A stretch of 33,228 nt of DNA, taken from JAUWQU01 sp964605095 (GTDB lineage Bacteria > Planctomycetota > Phycisphaerae > SM23-33). Shown piece by piece: positions 7,260 through 16,832 of the stretch. The first letter of the stretch is position 1. Every line of letters begins with the position of its first letter. Below the pieces are notes generated by a model. That model saw only the letters and a list, made by a program, of their open reading frames with translations. It had not been told where the DNA came from and made no database searches. The stretch lies in NCBI GenBank assembly GCA_964605095.1, contig CAZSBS010000013.1, positions 1 to 33,228 of the forward strand, in the 5' to 3' direction. The position numbers and the translations under genes were made by a program.

Positions 7260-7892
7260 ATGGTACAAAACGAGACAATCTTTCCGCCGACCGTTATCGA
7301 GCAGGACGGGCGGACCGAACGCGCGTTCGACATCTACAGCCGGCTGCTGAGGGACCGCGTCATTTTCCTCCGCGGACCGGTAACCGACGACTCAGCCAAC
7401 GTCATCGTCGCGCAGCTTCTCTACCTCAGCAACGAGAACCCCACCGCCGACATCAGTTTCTACGTAAACTCGCCCGGCGGCAGCGTCTCAGCCGGGATGG
7501 CCGTCATGGACACGATGAACTTCATCCGCTGCGACGTGGCGACCTATTGCGTGGGCCTGGCGGCGTCCATGGGCGCCATCCTGCTGTCCAGCGGGACCAA
7601 GGGCAAGCGATACTGCCTGCCGAACAGCCGGGTGCTGATCCACCAGCCGCTGGTCAGCGGAGTAATCACCGGCCCGGCCACCGAGTTGGACATCGAGGCC
7701 AAGGAGATCATCCGCCTTCGCCAGCGGCTTTACGAGATCCTCGCCGAGAACACCGGCCAGACCATCGAGCAGGTCGAGCGGGACTGCGACCGCAACAAGT
7801 GGCTCGACGCCAATGAAGCCGTCGCGTACGGGTGCATCGACAAGATCCTCTACCACATGCCGGAATCCCCGGCCGGGAAGGATTCAAAATAA
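7260..7892 (+). CDS. clpP: ATP-dependent Clp protease proteolytic subunit, second paralogue
   Basis: A 210-aa ClpP with a canonical nucleophile motif (Ser103 in GLAASMGAILLSSG) and His128 in RVLIHQPL. At the position of the triad aspartate, the sequence reads RDCDRNKWLD where typical ClpP has RDTERDRFLS, so alignment puts Asn179 where Asp is expected. Listeria ClpP1 is a known case of Asn in this place and its activity depends on the partner ClpP. It follows the first clpP by 34 nt with no promoter visible, so it is likely the third gene of the tig operon. The start ATG is at the expected family N-terminus; the ribosome-binding site is weak (AAGAGAC). Confidence 0.93.
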   Translation: MVQNETIFPPTVIEQDGRTERAFDIYSRLLRDRVIFLRGPVTDDSANVIVAQLLYLSNENPTADISFYVNSPGGSVSAGMAVMDTMNFIRCDVATYCVGLAASMGAILLSSGTKGKRYCLPNSRVLIHQPLVSGVITGPATELDIEAKEIIRLRQRLYEILAENTGQTIEQVERDCDRNKWLDANEAVAYGCIDKILYHMPESPAGKDSK

Positions 7893-7925
7893 CCCGCCCG
7901 GCCGCAACAAAAAGAAGAAGATCTC

Positions 7926-7952
7926 ACGCAGAGAACGCAGAGAACGCAGAGA
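7926..7952 (+). repeat. Three tandem copies of ACGCAGAGA
   Basis: Three perfect head-to-tail copies of the 9-mer ACGCAGAGA lie between clpP and the lipoprotein gene. The string TCACGCAGAGAACGCAGAG at 7924 is nearly the same as the end of the MITE-like element at 16501, so both belong to one dispersed repeat family. Confidence 0.7.
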
Positions 7953-8015
7953 AGAAACACATTCGGCTTTCTATTCTCTATTGAGCGTAACAACCTGAGA
8001 GGGCGGAAGTTGGCG

Positions 8016-8711
8016 ATGGGCAGAATGAATCATCGCACACGGTTTCGGCTGGCAGCGGCGGCGCTGGCGGCCTGCATTATCCCAGCCGCCTGCGTCATGC
8101 TGACCGCCTGCACGCCGCAACCGCCGGCCCGGCTTGACGCCAACATGCTGCTTGAAGTCGAGCGGCTTCGCACGAGCAACGAGGAGCTCCACAAGCAACT
8201 GGTCCAGCGCGACGAGCAGATCCTCGCTCTCCAGAACCTGGGCGACAAACGCCTTGGTCAACTTTACACCGTTCAGCAAATCACCCTGTGCTCCGGCACC
8301 GGCGGGGCAAGCACGGACGACAAGCCCGGCGACGAGGCCGTGAAAGTCAACGTCGAGCCGATCGACCAGTACGGCTCGGTCCTCAAGGCCGCGGGAAGCA
8401 TGAAGGTGCAGGTCTTCGACCTGGCCGCGCCGGAAGGCAAGAACCTCCTGGCCGAGTGCAACTACGACCCCAACGCCGCCGCGAAAAACTGGGTGAGCGG
8501 CCTGTTCAGCAGCTACTACAGCTTCACCCTCCCCTTGCCCGCCGAGCCTGCCCACGGCGAACTGACGGTGCGGGCCCAGTTCACCGAATACCTGACCGGC
8601 AAGACCTTCACCACCCAGCAGGTAATCAAATTATCGCTGCCGCCCAAACCGGCCGCGCAACCGGCGACGAAGCCTGCAACCCAGCCGGCAAGCCAGGCGA
8701 GTGTGCCTTAA
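8016..8711 (+). CDS. Predicted lipoprotein of unknown function
   Basis: A 231-aa exported protein. A basic start (MGRMNHRTRFR) and hydrophobic stretch lead to a lipobox-like LTAC with Cys32 as the likely lipidated residue. Residues about 45-80 (VERLRTSNEELHKQLVQRDEQ) form a short coiled coil, followed by a beta-rich domain (VKVNVEPIDQYG, GSMKVQVFDLA, GELTVRAQFTEYLTGKTF) and a Pro/Ala/Thr-rich tail (PATKPATQPASQ). This resembles periplasmic or outer-membrane lipoproteins of planctomycetes but I do not recognise the family. CGGAAG 6 nt upstream favours ATG 8016; TTG 8010 and ATG 8025 are alternatives. The downstream neighbour is convergent. Confidence 0.7.
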   Translation: MGRMNHRTRFRLAAAALAACIIPAACVMLTACTPQPPARLDANMLLEVERLRTSNEELHKQLVQRDEQILALQNLGDKRLGQLYTVQQITLCSGTGGASTDDKPGDEAVKVNVEPIDQYGSVLKAAGSMKVQVFDLAAPEGKNLLAECNYDPNAAAKNWVSGLFSSYYSFTLPLPAEPAHGELTVRAQFTEYLTGKTFTTQQVIKLSLPPKPAAQPATKPATQPASQASVP

Positions 8712-8823
8712 CCGCTCTCCCCTGACGGGACTGCGGCGCCCGAGCTACAGACTTCAGTATTCATGCCCCGTTCCGCCGTTCGTCTTCTCACCGGCTACCT
8801 GCTACCGGTTACCGGCTACCATA

Positions 8824-10017
8824 TTATCCGTACGCGCCGAAGCCGAAGAACCAGTGCTTCTTGGCGAACCGGTACGCCCAGTGTTTCTCGGGTATCTCCT
8901 GCCCGGCCAGGTGGTGGCTGCACAGCGGGCACTTCTGGGCCAACTCGGCATAGCCGCTGGATCGCCCCGTTACGTCCTTGGCGCCGCGGGCCTTGAAGAA
9001 CTCGCCCATCTCCCCAGGCCGCTCCAGGAAGACGCACCCGCGCGTCCGATCGAGGACGAACTGCCGGAAGTCCCGCAAGAAGACCGAGCCCTCGATCTGG
9101 GCGACAAGGTCGTCGCTGTCGTAGACGTTCTCGGAGGCAAACTGGATCGGCGGGCACGGCTCGATATCGCCCCACGGGTTAATGTGGTAGCTGATCCCGG
9201 CGACCGCGGGGCACAGGGCCCGCCCGCGGTCGTCGTAGTACGTGTCGACGATGATGATCGGTTTGCGGCAGCGCATGTCCACGATGAATCGCCGCAGCTC
9301 GACCATCTGCTCGGCGGTCAGGGCAAGCTCGGGGCACGGGTTGGGACCCGAGGGCCTGTAGCCGTAGTACCAGACATAATGCGCGCCGAGCTCGATCATC
9401 CGGTCGAGGTACTTCTCGCTGACCATGTCGGCGAAGTTGGACTGGCAGACGCTGGTGGCCGCGCCGGTTACCAGCCCGTGCCGCAGGCAGTTGGCCAGTC
9501 CGGCGGTGCTCCGGCCAAGGACATCCCGCCCGCCGCGGCGGCGGTCGCTGACGACCTCGTTGCCCTCGATGCTGACAAGCGGCGTGACGTTGCCCGCCTT
9601 GGCGAGCCTGGCCGCGACGTCGTCGGTGAGCATCGTGCCGTTGGTGAACAACTGGAAGTAGCAGCGCGGGTGTTTCTCGAAGATCGCCATCATGTCCGGG
9701 TGCAGCAGCGGCTCGCCGCCCATGATGCCGAAGAACCGCACTCCCTCAGCCGACGCCTGGCGGATGATCCGCTCGATGGTCTCGATGTCCAGCCGACTGC
9801 GCGGTGCGTCCGTGCTAACCCAGCAGCCCTGGCAGCGCAGGTTGCACTCGTTGGTGATCGACAGGAACAGAAACGGCGGGAACTGCCTGCCGGCGGCGAT
9901 GCGGCGGTGGAACTTGCGGATGGCGCGCATGTTGCCCAGTCCGAAGTTGACGGCCATCTTCCACAGCAGCCTCGGCCGGGTCGTCGTAAGCATGCGCCAT
10001 GCGAGTTTGAAAATCAT
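8824..10017 (-). CDS. Radical SAM protein with SPASM-like C-terminal cysteines
   Basis: A 397-aa radical SAM enzyme. The [4Fe-4S]-binding CxxxCxxC is Cys58, Cys62, Cys65 in SITNECNLRCQGCW, followed by the MGGEPLLHPD glycine-rich motif and the FTNGTML strand. The C-terminal part carries extra cysteines (GDIEPCPP, RGCVF, KCPLCSHH) that probably hold one or two auxiliary clusters, as in SPASM/twitch-type maturases or AdoMet-dependent lipid and tRNA enzymes. The substrate cannot be read from sequence. The N-terminal 50 residues are basic and amphipathic. It lies 33 nt downstream of the M28 peptidase gene on the same strand, although a TATAAT only 6 nt before the ATG could also start a leaderless message. 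It ends convergent to the lipoprotein gene. Confidence 0.85.
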   Translation of the reverse strand: MIFKLAWRMLTTTRPRLLWKMAVNFGLGNMRAIRKFHRRIAAGRQFPPFLFLSITNECNLRCQGCWVSTDAPRSRLDIETIERIIRQASAEGVRFFGIMGGEPLLHPDMMAIFEKHPRCYFQLFTNGTMLTDDVAARLAKAGNVTPLVSIEGNEVVSDRRRGGRDVLGRSTAGLANCLRHGLVTGAATSVCQSNFADMVSEKYLDRMIELGAHYVWYYGYRPSGPNPCPELALTAEQMVELRRFIVDMRCRKPIIIVDTYYDDRGRALCPAVAGISYHINPWGDIEPCPPIQFASENVYDSDDLVAQIEGSVFLRDFRQFVLDRTRGCVFLERPGEMGEFFKARGAKDVTGRSSGYAELAQKCPLCSHHLAGQEIPEKHWAYRFAKKHWFFGFGAYG

Positions 10018-10050
10018 CCGGCCATTATACCCGGATGGCGATCGGTTTCT

Positions 10051-11235
10051 CTACCGCCGGCGGATGATCGCCAGTGCCCCAAAGGCCAGGATGAGCACCG
10101 ACGTCGGCTCCGGGGCACTTGCCGCCAATGGATGTGCGAGGCCCTGGCCGAAGTTCCGCTTGAGCGTGATGTAGTCGAGGGCGTCGACCTGGCCGTCGGC
10201 GTTGAAGTCGGCGGTGGCCCATTGTGCCCCCGTCGACATGCCGAAATTGCCGGCCAGGTTGGCGTAGTCGTCGTAGTCGACGTCCTTGTCATTGTCGGCG
10301 TCGCCCGGCAGCAGCAGGTCGGCCTCCTGAAGCAGAAGGCCCACGCCGGAGGCCAGGAGTTTCATCGCGAAGTCGCAGTCGATGTAGTCTGGCGTGTCGA
10401 CGCTGTCCGACTGCTTATGGTAATTGGGGTTCGGCAGCGGGAAGTAGGTGTTCTCGATGATCCCGCCGGCCGGCCTGCCCGCGGCCTGGAAGGGCCAGTG
10501 ATCGGATGACTTCATTTGGGCGGCGTCGATGACGATACTGATGTCCGGCGCGAATTGCCCCGCCGCGGCGGACCACTTGGCTCGCCAGGCGGCGCTGCCG
10601 TATATGGTGGCGGTGTTGGAATTGTTGTGGTTATAGGCGATCATGTCGAGGTTGACCACCCCGTCGACGACGGATTCATCCTGCGTGTTGACCCAGTGAT
10701 AAGAGCCGCAGAGGCCCTTTTCCTCGCCGTCCCACGCGGCGAAGATGATGGTGCAGGCCAGAGGAACGCTGGCCAGGATGCGGGCGGCTTCCATCACCCC
10801 AGCCACGCCGGAGGCGTTGTCGTCGGCCCCGGGGTTTTCGACGGAGTCGTAGTGCCCGCCGATGATGTAGACCCTCTGCGGGTCGATGCGGCCCGGCAGC
10901 ACGCCCAGGACGTTGTTGCAGCCGACGTAGGAGCCAAAGGCGAACGGGTCCAGCGACGCATCTAGCCCCAGGCCGGAAAACCAGGCCAGGATGTTGTCGC
11001 GGGCGACGTCGTGTCCGGCCATGGGAATGTAGGCGTTCTGGGACGAGTTCCATACGAAGCCGCGGTTATCGCCGGCGTGGGTCTCCAGAAGGTCTTCCAG
11101 GATGCCGCGGTAGCTGGCGAGGTCCAGTTCGGCGACAACGTTCTCGACGCCCGTGCCGGCAGAGGCCTGCGACCAGGCGGGCATGGAGCAAGCCAGCATG
11201 ATCAGCGCCAGGTAACCAATGCGTGTCGTGGCCAT
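10051..11235 (-). CDS. Secreted M28 family metallopeptidase with dockerin-like repeat and PEP-CTERM tail
   Basis: A 394-aa exported zinc aminopeptidase. A signal peptide (residues 1-22, ending near AWSQA) precedes the M28 domain: His128 in GGHYDS, bridging Asp138 in GADDNASG, Glu171/Glu172 in WDGEEKGL, Asp197 in NLDMIAYN and His273 in NYHKQSD. Residues 311-363 hold two Ca-binding-like dockerin repeats (GDADNDKDVDYDDY and ADFNADGQVDALDY). The last 20 residues are a PEP-CTERM sorting signal: PEPTS, a hydrophobic helix and IRRR. Such tails are expected to be processed by an exosortase and to place the enzyme at the cell surface or in extracellular matrix. GAGG lies 8-11 nt before the ATG and a promoter with a duplicated -10 box lies further upstream. 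Confidence 0.93.
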   Translation of the reverse strand: MATTRIGYLALIMLACSMPAWSQASAGTGVENVVAELDLASYRGILEDLLETHAGDNRGFVWNSSQNAYIPMAGHDVARDNILAWFSGLGLDASLDPFAFGSYVGCNNVLGVLPGRIDPQRVYIIGGHYDSVENPGADDNASGVAGVMEAARILASVPLACTIIFAAWDGEEKGLCGSYHWVNTQDESVVDGVVNLDMIAYNHNNSNTATIYGSAAWRAKWSAAAGQFAPDISIVIDAAQMKSSDHWPFQAAGRPAGGIIENTYFPLPNPNYHKQSDSVDTPDYIDCDFAMKLLASGVGLLLQEADLLLPGDADNDKDVDYDDYANLAGNFGMSTGAQWATADFNADGQVDALDYITLKRNFGQGLAHPLAASAPEPTSVLILAFGALAIIRRR

Positions 11236-11282
11236 GTCGGTTCCTCACTTTCATGCCGGCCTCGGTCTTGCCGACCCGCCAC

Positions 11283-11326
11283 CAGTATACAGGCATCAGT
11301 ATACAGGCGTCGAGCCGGAAAACCAA
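11283..11326 (-). promoter_or_regulatory. Promoter of the M28 peptidase gene with duplicated -10 box
   Basis: TTGGTT (11326-11321), 17 nt, then TATACT (11303-11298) on the minus strand. A second TATACT lies 14 bp further downstream (11289-11284) because the 12-mer CAGTATACAGGC is directly repeated at 11283-11294 and 11297-11308. The rest of 11327-11563 has no gene; it contains AT-rich degenerate repeats and a segment resembling the dispersed CTGCCTGCC...GGCGAAGGCGGG type repeat. Confidence 0.5.
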
Positions 11327-11563
11327 GGGGTGCAGAGACATGCGGTGTCGCCCGGCTGGCAGGGCTGTGCGTTTTGGCTGCTTTGGGAAATTGCCGGTAC
11401 GCGGCGCTGGCGGCGGCGTTAGAATTGGCGGAAGGCGGAAGTCTGTAATTTGAAATCCGAGATTTAAGATTTGAGACCTGAAGCCTGCCTGCCACGCCGA
11501 AGCCTTGGCGAAGGCGGGAAGCCCGATTCCTGCGGCATGTCCGCATCAAAGGAGTTGCCGACG

Positions 11564-13903
11564 ATGAATAAGATCACATGGCTCGTTGCGGCGTTGGCAC
11601 TCGGATCGGTATTGGGGGTTGCGATGGCCGCGGCCCCTGCGCCGGTGGAGTCGCCCGAGTTGGCGGCGCAGCTCAAGGAGGGCAAACTGGGTTTCCAGCG
11701 GCTGGTGGTCATTCAGCGCAACGCGCTTAGCCCCACGCATGTATACACTTACCATCAGGAAGGGTTCCAGGCCGGGGGGGGGCTGTTCGTATACGATCTC
11801 GCCGGGGGCAAGCTCAATCGGCTCGTCGACGCCGGAAGCGGGGAGATCATCGATTGCGATCTGTCCTACGACGGGCGGACGCTGCTGTTTTCATGGCGGA
11901 AGGCCGGCAACGACGTTTACCAGGTCTACACGCTGGCCATCGACCCGGCCACGGGTTTGGCGGTCGGCGAACCCAAGGCCCTGACTCAAGGCCCTCACTA
12001 CAATTACAACGCGTGCTGGCTGCCCGACGGCGGGATCGCGTTCCTCTCGACCCGCAAGAGCCAGTTCGCCTACTGCTGGACCAGCCCGGTGGGCATCATT
12101 CACCGCATGAACGCCGACGGCACGGGCGTGCAGAGACTTTCAGCCAACTATCTCAACGACTTCACGCCGTCGGTGACGAATGACGGGCGGATCATCTACG
12201 GGCGATGGGAGTACGTGGATCGCCCGGCCATCCCGATTCAGAGCCTTTGGACAATCAATCCGGACGGCACGTCCCTGCGAGTTTTTTACGGCAACCGGGT
12301 GCTTAGCCCGGCGACGTTCATCGAGCCGCGTGCGGTTCCCGGCAGCGACGCGATCCTGTGTACCATGACAGCCCACAACGGCCCGTGCCGCGGCGCAATC
12401 GGCCTGATCGACCCCATCAACGGCGACAACGCGCAGGAGTCGATCCGCAACCTGACGCCGGAAATAAACATCGGCCAGGTCGACAAGGGCGACGGCAACT
12501 TCGTCCACGGGCCGTACGAGAGCCCGTTTCCGCTGGGCGGGGATCTGTACCTGGTCAGCAAGGCCGGGACGATACTGCTTCGCGACTTTGACTGCGTCAG
12601 GCAGGTGACGGTCCTGCCGGGACAGGGCGGGCTGGGCTTCTATGGCGCCCAGCCGCTTCGAGCAAGGCCAAGGCCGCCGGTTGTACCGAGCACGCTGCCA
12701 GAGAACGCTGAGCCATTCGCGACGGTGGTCCTTCAGGACGTCCAGCAGGGCCTCGGCCCCACGGTTGCCGCCGGCGAGATCAAGCGGGTCGCCGTCGTTC
12801 AGGAGATCGAGAAGCCCGGCCTGGCCGATGTCAACAAGCGGGCGTTCGGCTTCCAGTTTCCGGTCGTCTCTTGCGGGGCGACGTACGCCCCCAAGAAGGT
12901 CTGGGGCTACGCCGACGTGGCGCCCGACGGCTCGGCCTCGTTCAAGGTGCCCGCGGGTGTGCCGATTTACTTCATTGCCCTGGACGCCAACGGCATGGCT
13001 GTGCAGCGGATGCGGAGCTTCACGCACATGATGGGCGGCGAAGTCCAGGGCTGCATCGGCTGTCACGAGCCGCGGACGTCGACGAGCCCGGCGCTAGGCC
13101 ACCCGTCGGCGCTGCGCCGCGAGCCGCAGTCGCTCACGCCGCCGGAGTGGGGCGTCCACGGCTTCGGCTACGCGCAGATAGTCCAGCCGGTGCTGGATAA
13201 GTTCTGCGTGCGCTGCCACAGCGCCGCCGACGCGCCCAAGGGCCTGGACCTTTCGGGCGACATGACGGACTTCTTCAACGTCTCGTACGAGCATCTCGCC
13301 CGCCAGGGCGTGCCCGGGCAGAACCCCTACACGAGCTGGATTCCAACCTACAACGGCCAGGAGGCCAACATTCTCCGGATCCAGCCGCGAGGCTGGGGCT
13401 CGCCGGTCAGCAAGCTCGCCAAGGTCGTCGCCACCGGCCATCCGGACGCCGACGGCGTCAAACGCCTGAAGGACATGGACAACGCCTCGAAGCGGCGGAT
13501 TTACGCCTGGATCGACCTGAACGTGCCGTACTATCCCACCAGCCTGTCGAACTATTACGAACTCCAGGGCTGCAGGCGGATGTCCCCGGCCGGGCTTGAC
13601 GCGGCGCTCCAGGATGTCGCCAGCCGGCGGTGCGTTTCGTGCCACAAGGCCGGCCAACTGCCGCGGACCGAATGGACCCGCATCGGCCATCCCGAGAAGA
13701 ACACGTTCCTGACCGCCCCGCTGGCCAAGAAGCACGGCGGAACGGGCAAGTGCGGCCAGGCCGTCTTCGAGTCCACAAACGACCCCGACTACCAGAAGAT
13801 CCTCAAGACCTTCGAGCCGATCGCTGAGCAACTAAAGAACAACCCGCGAATGGACATGATCGACCTCAAGGATGTTCCCGAAGTGTGCGGAGGAAAGAAG
13901 TAN
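11564..13903 (+). CDS. Secreted beta-propeller tri-heme c-type cytochrome, HzsA-related
   Basis: About 779 aa. A signal peptide (MNKITWLVAALALGS to about residue 24) precedes PD40/WD40-like propeller repeats (for example CDLSYDGRTLLFSWR, CWLPDGGIAFLSTR, SVTNDGRIIYGRWEY, LWTINPDGTSLRVFYGN). The second half contains three CxxCH heme sites at Cys497, Cys548 and Cys690. This architecture resembles planctomycete proteins related to the alpha subunit of anammox hydrazine synthase; that is family resemblance, not evidence for anammox. AAAGGAG is 9 nt before ATG 11564, which makes this start firm. The frame ends in AAG AAG TAN at the edge of the gap, so the stop is very likely TAA or TAG but the last base is unknown. 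The next gene is a paralogue with the same heme spacing. Likely periplasmic electron transfer or oxidation of an unknown substrate. Confidence 0.82.
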
Positions 13904-14002
13904 NNNNNNNNNNNNNNNNNNNNNNNNNNNNNNNNNNNNNNNNNNNNNNNNNNNNNNNNNNNNNNNNNNNNNNNNNNNNNNNNNNNNNNNNNNNNNNNNN
14001 NN
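13903..14002. other. Assembly gap (100 N)
   Basis: Exactly 100 unknown bases, so probably a placeholder of unknown true length. It removes the stop base of the first cytochrome gene and the start, ribosome-binding site and first signal-peptide residues of the second. Confidence 0.98.
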
Positions 14003-16524
14003 TTGCACTGGCCGTGGGGTTTGCGATTGCCGCCGCCGCTTCATTCGCCGCCAAGCCGGCGCCGGAGTTGCTCGACGAGGCGCTTGGCGGCGCCATGAAG
14101 GGCGTCGGAGAGATCGTTTTCGCCGAGCGAAACAGCGGGCATGACCCCCACTGGTACGCCAACTTCTCATATTACGCCCGCAGCGTGGACGACAAGGCGT
14201 ACGGCCCGCCAGGCGGTCGGCTTATGCGGCTGGGGCTTCGCACCGGCAAGGCGGCCGTGATTTTCCAGGACCCCAACGGCAGCATCCGCGATCCGCAGGT
14301 CCATTACGATGGCAAGCGGATCATCTTCGCCTACCGCCGCGGCGGCTGCGAGCACTTCCACCTTTACGAGATCAACCTCGACGGCTCGGGCCTGAGGCAG
14401 GTAACGCCCGACGCCCCCTACGACGACTTCGAGCCGACGTACATGCCCGACGGGGCGATAGTGTTCTGCTCGTCGCGGTGCAAGCGATGGGTCAACTGCT
14501 GGCTGACGCAGGTGGCTGTGCTGTACCGCTGCGACGCCGACGGCGGGAACATGAGGCCCATCTCCAGCAACAACGAGCAGGACAACACCCCCTGGCCTCT
14601 GCCGGACGGGCGGGTGCTCTACCAGCGATGGGAGTACACCGACCGAAGCCAGGTCCACTACCACCACCTCTGGACGGTCAACCCGGACGGCTCGGCCCAG
14701 ATGGTTTACTACGGCAACAAGAACCCGGGCACCGTGATGATCGACGCCAAGCCGATCATTCCCGCACCCGGCGCGCCGCCGACGCGGACAAACCGCATCG
14801 TGTCGTTGTTCTCTCCAGGCCACGGGCAGAAGGAACACGCCGGGCCGATCTGCATCGTCGATCCCGACGCCGGGCCGGATGAAAAGACATCCGTGCGGGC
14901 CATCCCAGGAGGCGACCAGTTCCGCGACCCGTGGGCTTTCTCAGAGCACCTCTTCCTGGCCGCCCGTGGCAGGCAGATCCTGCTGATGGACGATCGCGGT
15001 CGATCCCGCGTGCTGTACGAGTCTGCCTCGGCCGAGGTACACGAGCCCAGGCCGGTAATGACCAGGATTCGCGAAAAGGTCATTGCCTCGAGAGTCGATA
15101 CCAGCAATCCAAACGGCAAGCTGTTTCTGGCCGACGTTACCCGCGGGACCAACATGGCCGGCGTCAAACCGGGCGAGATCAAGAAGCTGCTCATCCTCGA
15201 AACGCTGCCCAAGCCCATCAACTACACCGGCGGGATGGACCCGCTGAGCTACGGCGGGACGTTCACACTGGAGCGGGTCCTCGGCACGGTGCCGGTCGAG
15301 CCGGACGGCTCGGCCTACTTCGAGGTGCCCGCCATGCGGAGCGTGTTCTTCGTCGCGATGGGCGCCAACGACCTGGCCGTCAAGCGGATGCAGAGCTTCG
15401 TCACCGTCCAGCCGGGCGAGACGCTGAGCTGCGTCGGCTGCCACGAGTACCGCCCCGAGGTCCCCGTCGCCAACCGCACCCGGGCCGTGACGCGGGCCGC
15501 CAGCGTCATCGCGCCCGTCGCCGGCGTGCCCGACGTGCTGGACTTCCCGCGAGACATTCAGCCAATCCTGGACCGCCACTGCGTGGGCTGTCACGACTAC
15601 CGCAAGACCAACAAGGGCGGGCCGCGAAGCGGCGGGGTGATCCTCACTGGCGACCGCGGGCCGATGTTCAGCCATTCGTACATCACGCTTACTGTCCGCA
15701 GGCAGTTCAGCGACGGGCGGAATCAGCCCATGAGCGACTACACCCCGCGTACGCTTGGCTCGGCCGCAAGCCCGCTGATGAGGAAGATCGCCCCGGGCCT
15801 GTTCGGCTTGCCGATCACCGCGGCTCATCACGGCGCGAAGGTTTCCGCAATCGAGGCCGCGACGATCCGCCTGTGGATAGACAGCGGCGCGGCATATCCG
15901 GGCACCTATGCGTCCTTGGGCAGCGGGATGATAGGCGGTTACTACGAGAACACGATGGTCAACGCCGACTTCGACTGGCCCCAGACCAAGGCCGCCGCGG
16001 CCGTGATGGCCCGCCGCTGCGACTCGTGCCACAAAGCCCCCATCCGCCTGCCGCACGCCCTTAGCGACGAGACCCAACTGAGCTTCTGGCAGCCGGACCC
16101 GAAAGACCCGCAGATCAAGTCATCCAGGCATTTCCTGTTCAACCTCTCGCGACCGGAGCTTTCACTGATCGTGCTTGCGCCGCTGTCGCCAAAGGCCGGC
16201 GGTCTGGGAATGTGCCTCCACGACCGCAAGACCGGCAAGATAGAAAAGCAAATCGCGGTCTTCGACTCCACTGACGACCCGGACTACCGCGTACTGCTTG
16301 CCATGATGCAGGCCGGCAAGGCCCGCCTGGAAGAAATGGGCCGATTCGATATGCCGAGCTTCCGCCCGCCCATGCCGTACATCCGCGAGATGCAGCGCTA
16401 CGGCATCCTGCCCGCGACGATCAAGCCAGGCGACGCCGTCGACTACTACGCCGCCGACCGGGCCTACTGGAAAAGCTTCTGGTGGCCGGGGGAAAAAGAC
16501 TCATCGCAGAGAACGCAGAGGTAA
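14003..16524 (+). CDS. Secreted beta-propeller tri-heme c-type cytochrome, HzsA-related, second paralogue (5' end missing)
   Basis: About 840 visible residues, beginning inside a hydrophobic signal peptide (ALAVGFAIAAAASFAAKPA) because the start is in the gap. Propeller-like repeats include DPQVHYDGKRIIFAYRR, TYMPDGAIVFCSSR and LPDGRVLYQRWEYTD. Three CxxCH sites begin at nt 15430, 15580 and 16018, spaced 50 and 146 residues apart, against 51 and 142 in the upstream paralogue. The shared layout points to tandem duplication. The C-terminal tail DSSQRTQR and the stop codon are encoded by the end of the repeat element at 16501, so the native C-terminus has been replaced. Function as for the neighbour: a periplasmic multi-heme oxidoreductase or electron carrier related to hydrazine synthase alpha, substrate unknown. 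Confidence 0.82.
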
Positions 16525-16698
16525 GAAGATATAGGGATCTCATCCACAAATCGTGGTGAACAAGACGCCGGTTCTGCTGGATAAACGCATTCTGTTTCTT
16601 CTTCCTGCAAGCCCTAACATCCTCCGACCACGTTTTTGGGATGAGAACTTCTTTTCGCTTCTTGTTCTCTCCGTTCTTCTCCGCGGCCTCTGCGATGA
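16501..16698. mobile_element. MITE-like element, 198 bp, with 11-bp perfect terminal inverted repeats
   Basis: TCATCGCAGAG at 16501-16511 is the exact inverse complement of CTCTGCGATGA at 16688-16698, and the next 9 bp match at 6 positions, giving 17 of 20 over the ends. No transposase is encoded. The left end overlaps the last codons of the second cytochrome gene. I see no target-site duplication. A related end sequence occurs at 7924-7943. The flank 16699-16832 holds no gene that I can support. Confidence 0.55.
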
Positions 16699-16832
16699 AC
16701 ATCCTCTTCTTCCCGTTACCCGCCGAAGAGGCCCTTGAGGTAGTTCTCGCCATGGGCCTATAAACACCCGTCAAACCGGACTCTTGTTCTTTGCGACGCC
16801 CAAGGCGAGAATCCCCCCTGCAAGGAGATACC

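Noticed and set aside
8790..8820. ACCGGCTACC twice with ACCGGTTACC between, upstream of the radical SAM gene end
   Set aside because: A short simple repeat in a convergent 112-bp gap; no stem with a T-run, so I could not call it a terminator.
16525..16800. Minus-strand frame starting near 16900 with a basic ENKKRKE-type stretch
   Set aside because: It is mostly encoded by the 198-bp repeat element and antisense of the cytochrome 3' end; no family features. A short GENYLKGLFGG-stop string at 16726-16758 looks protein-like but is too short to support.
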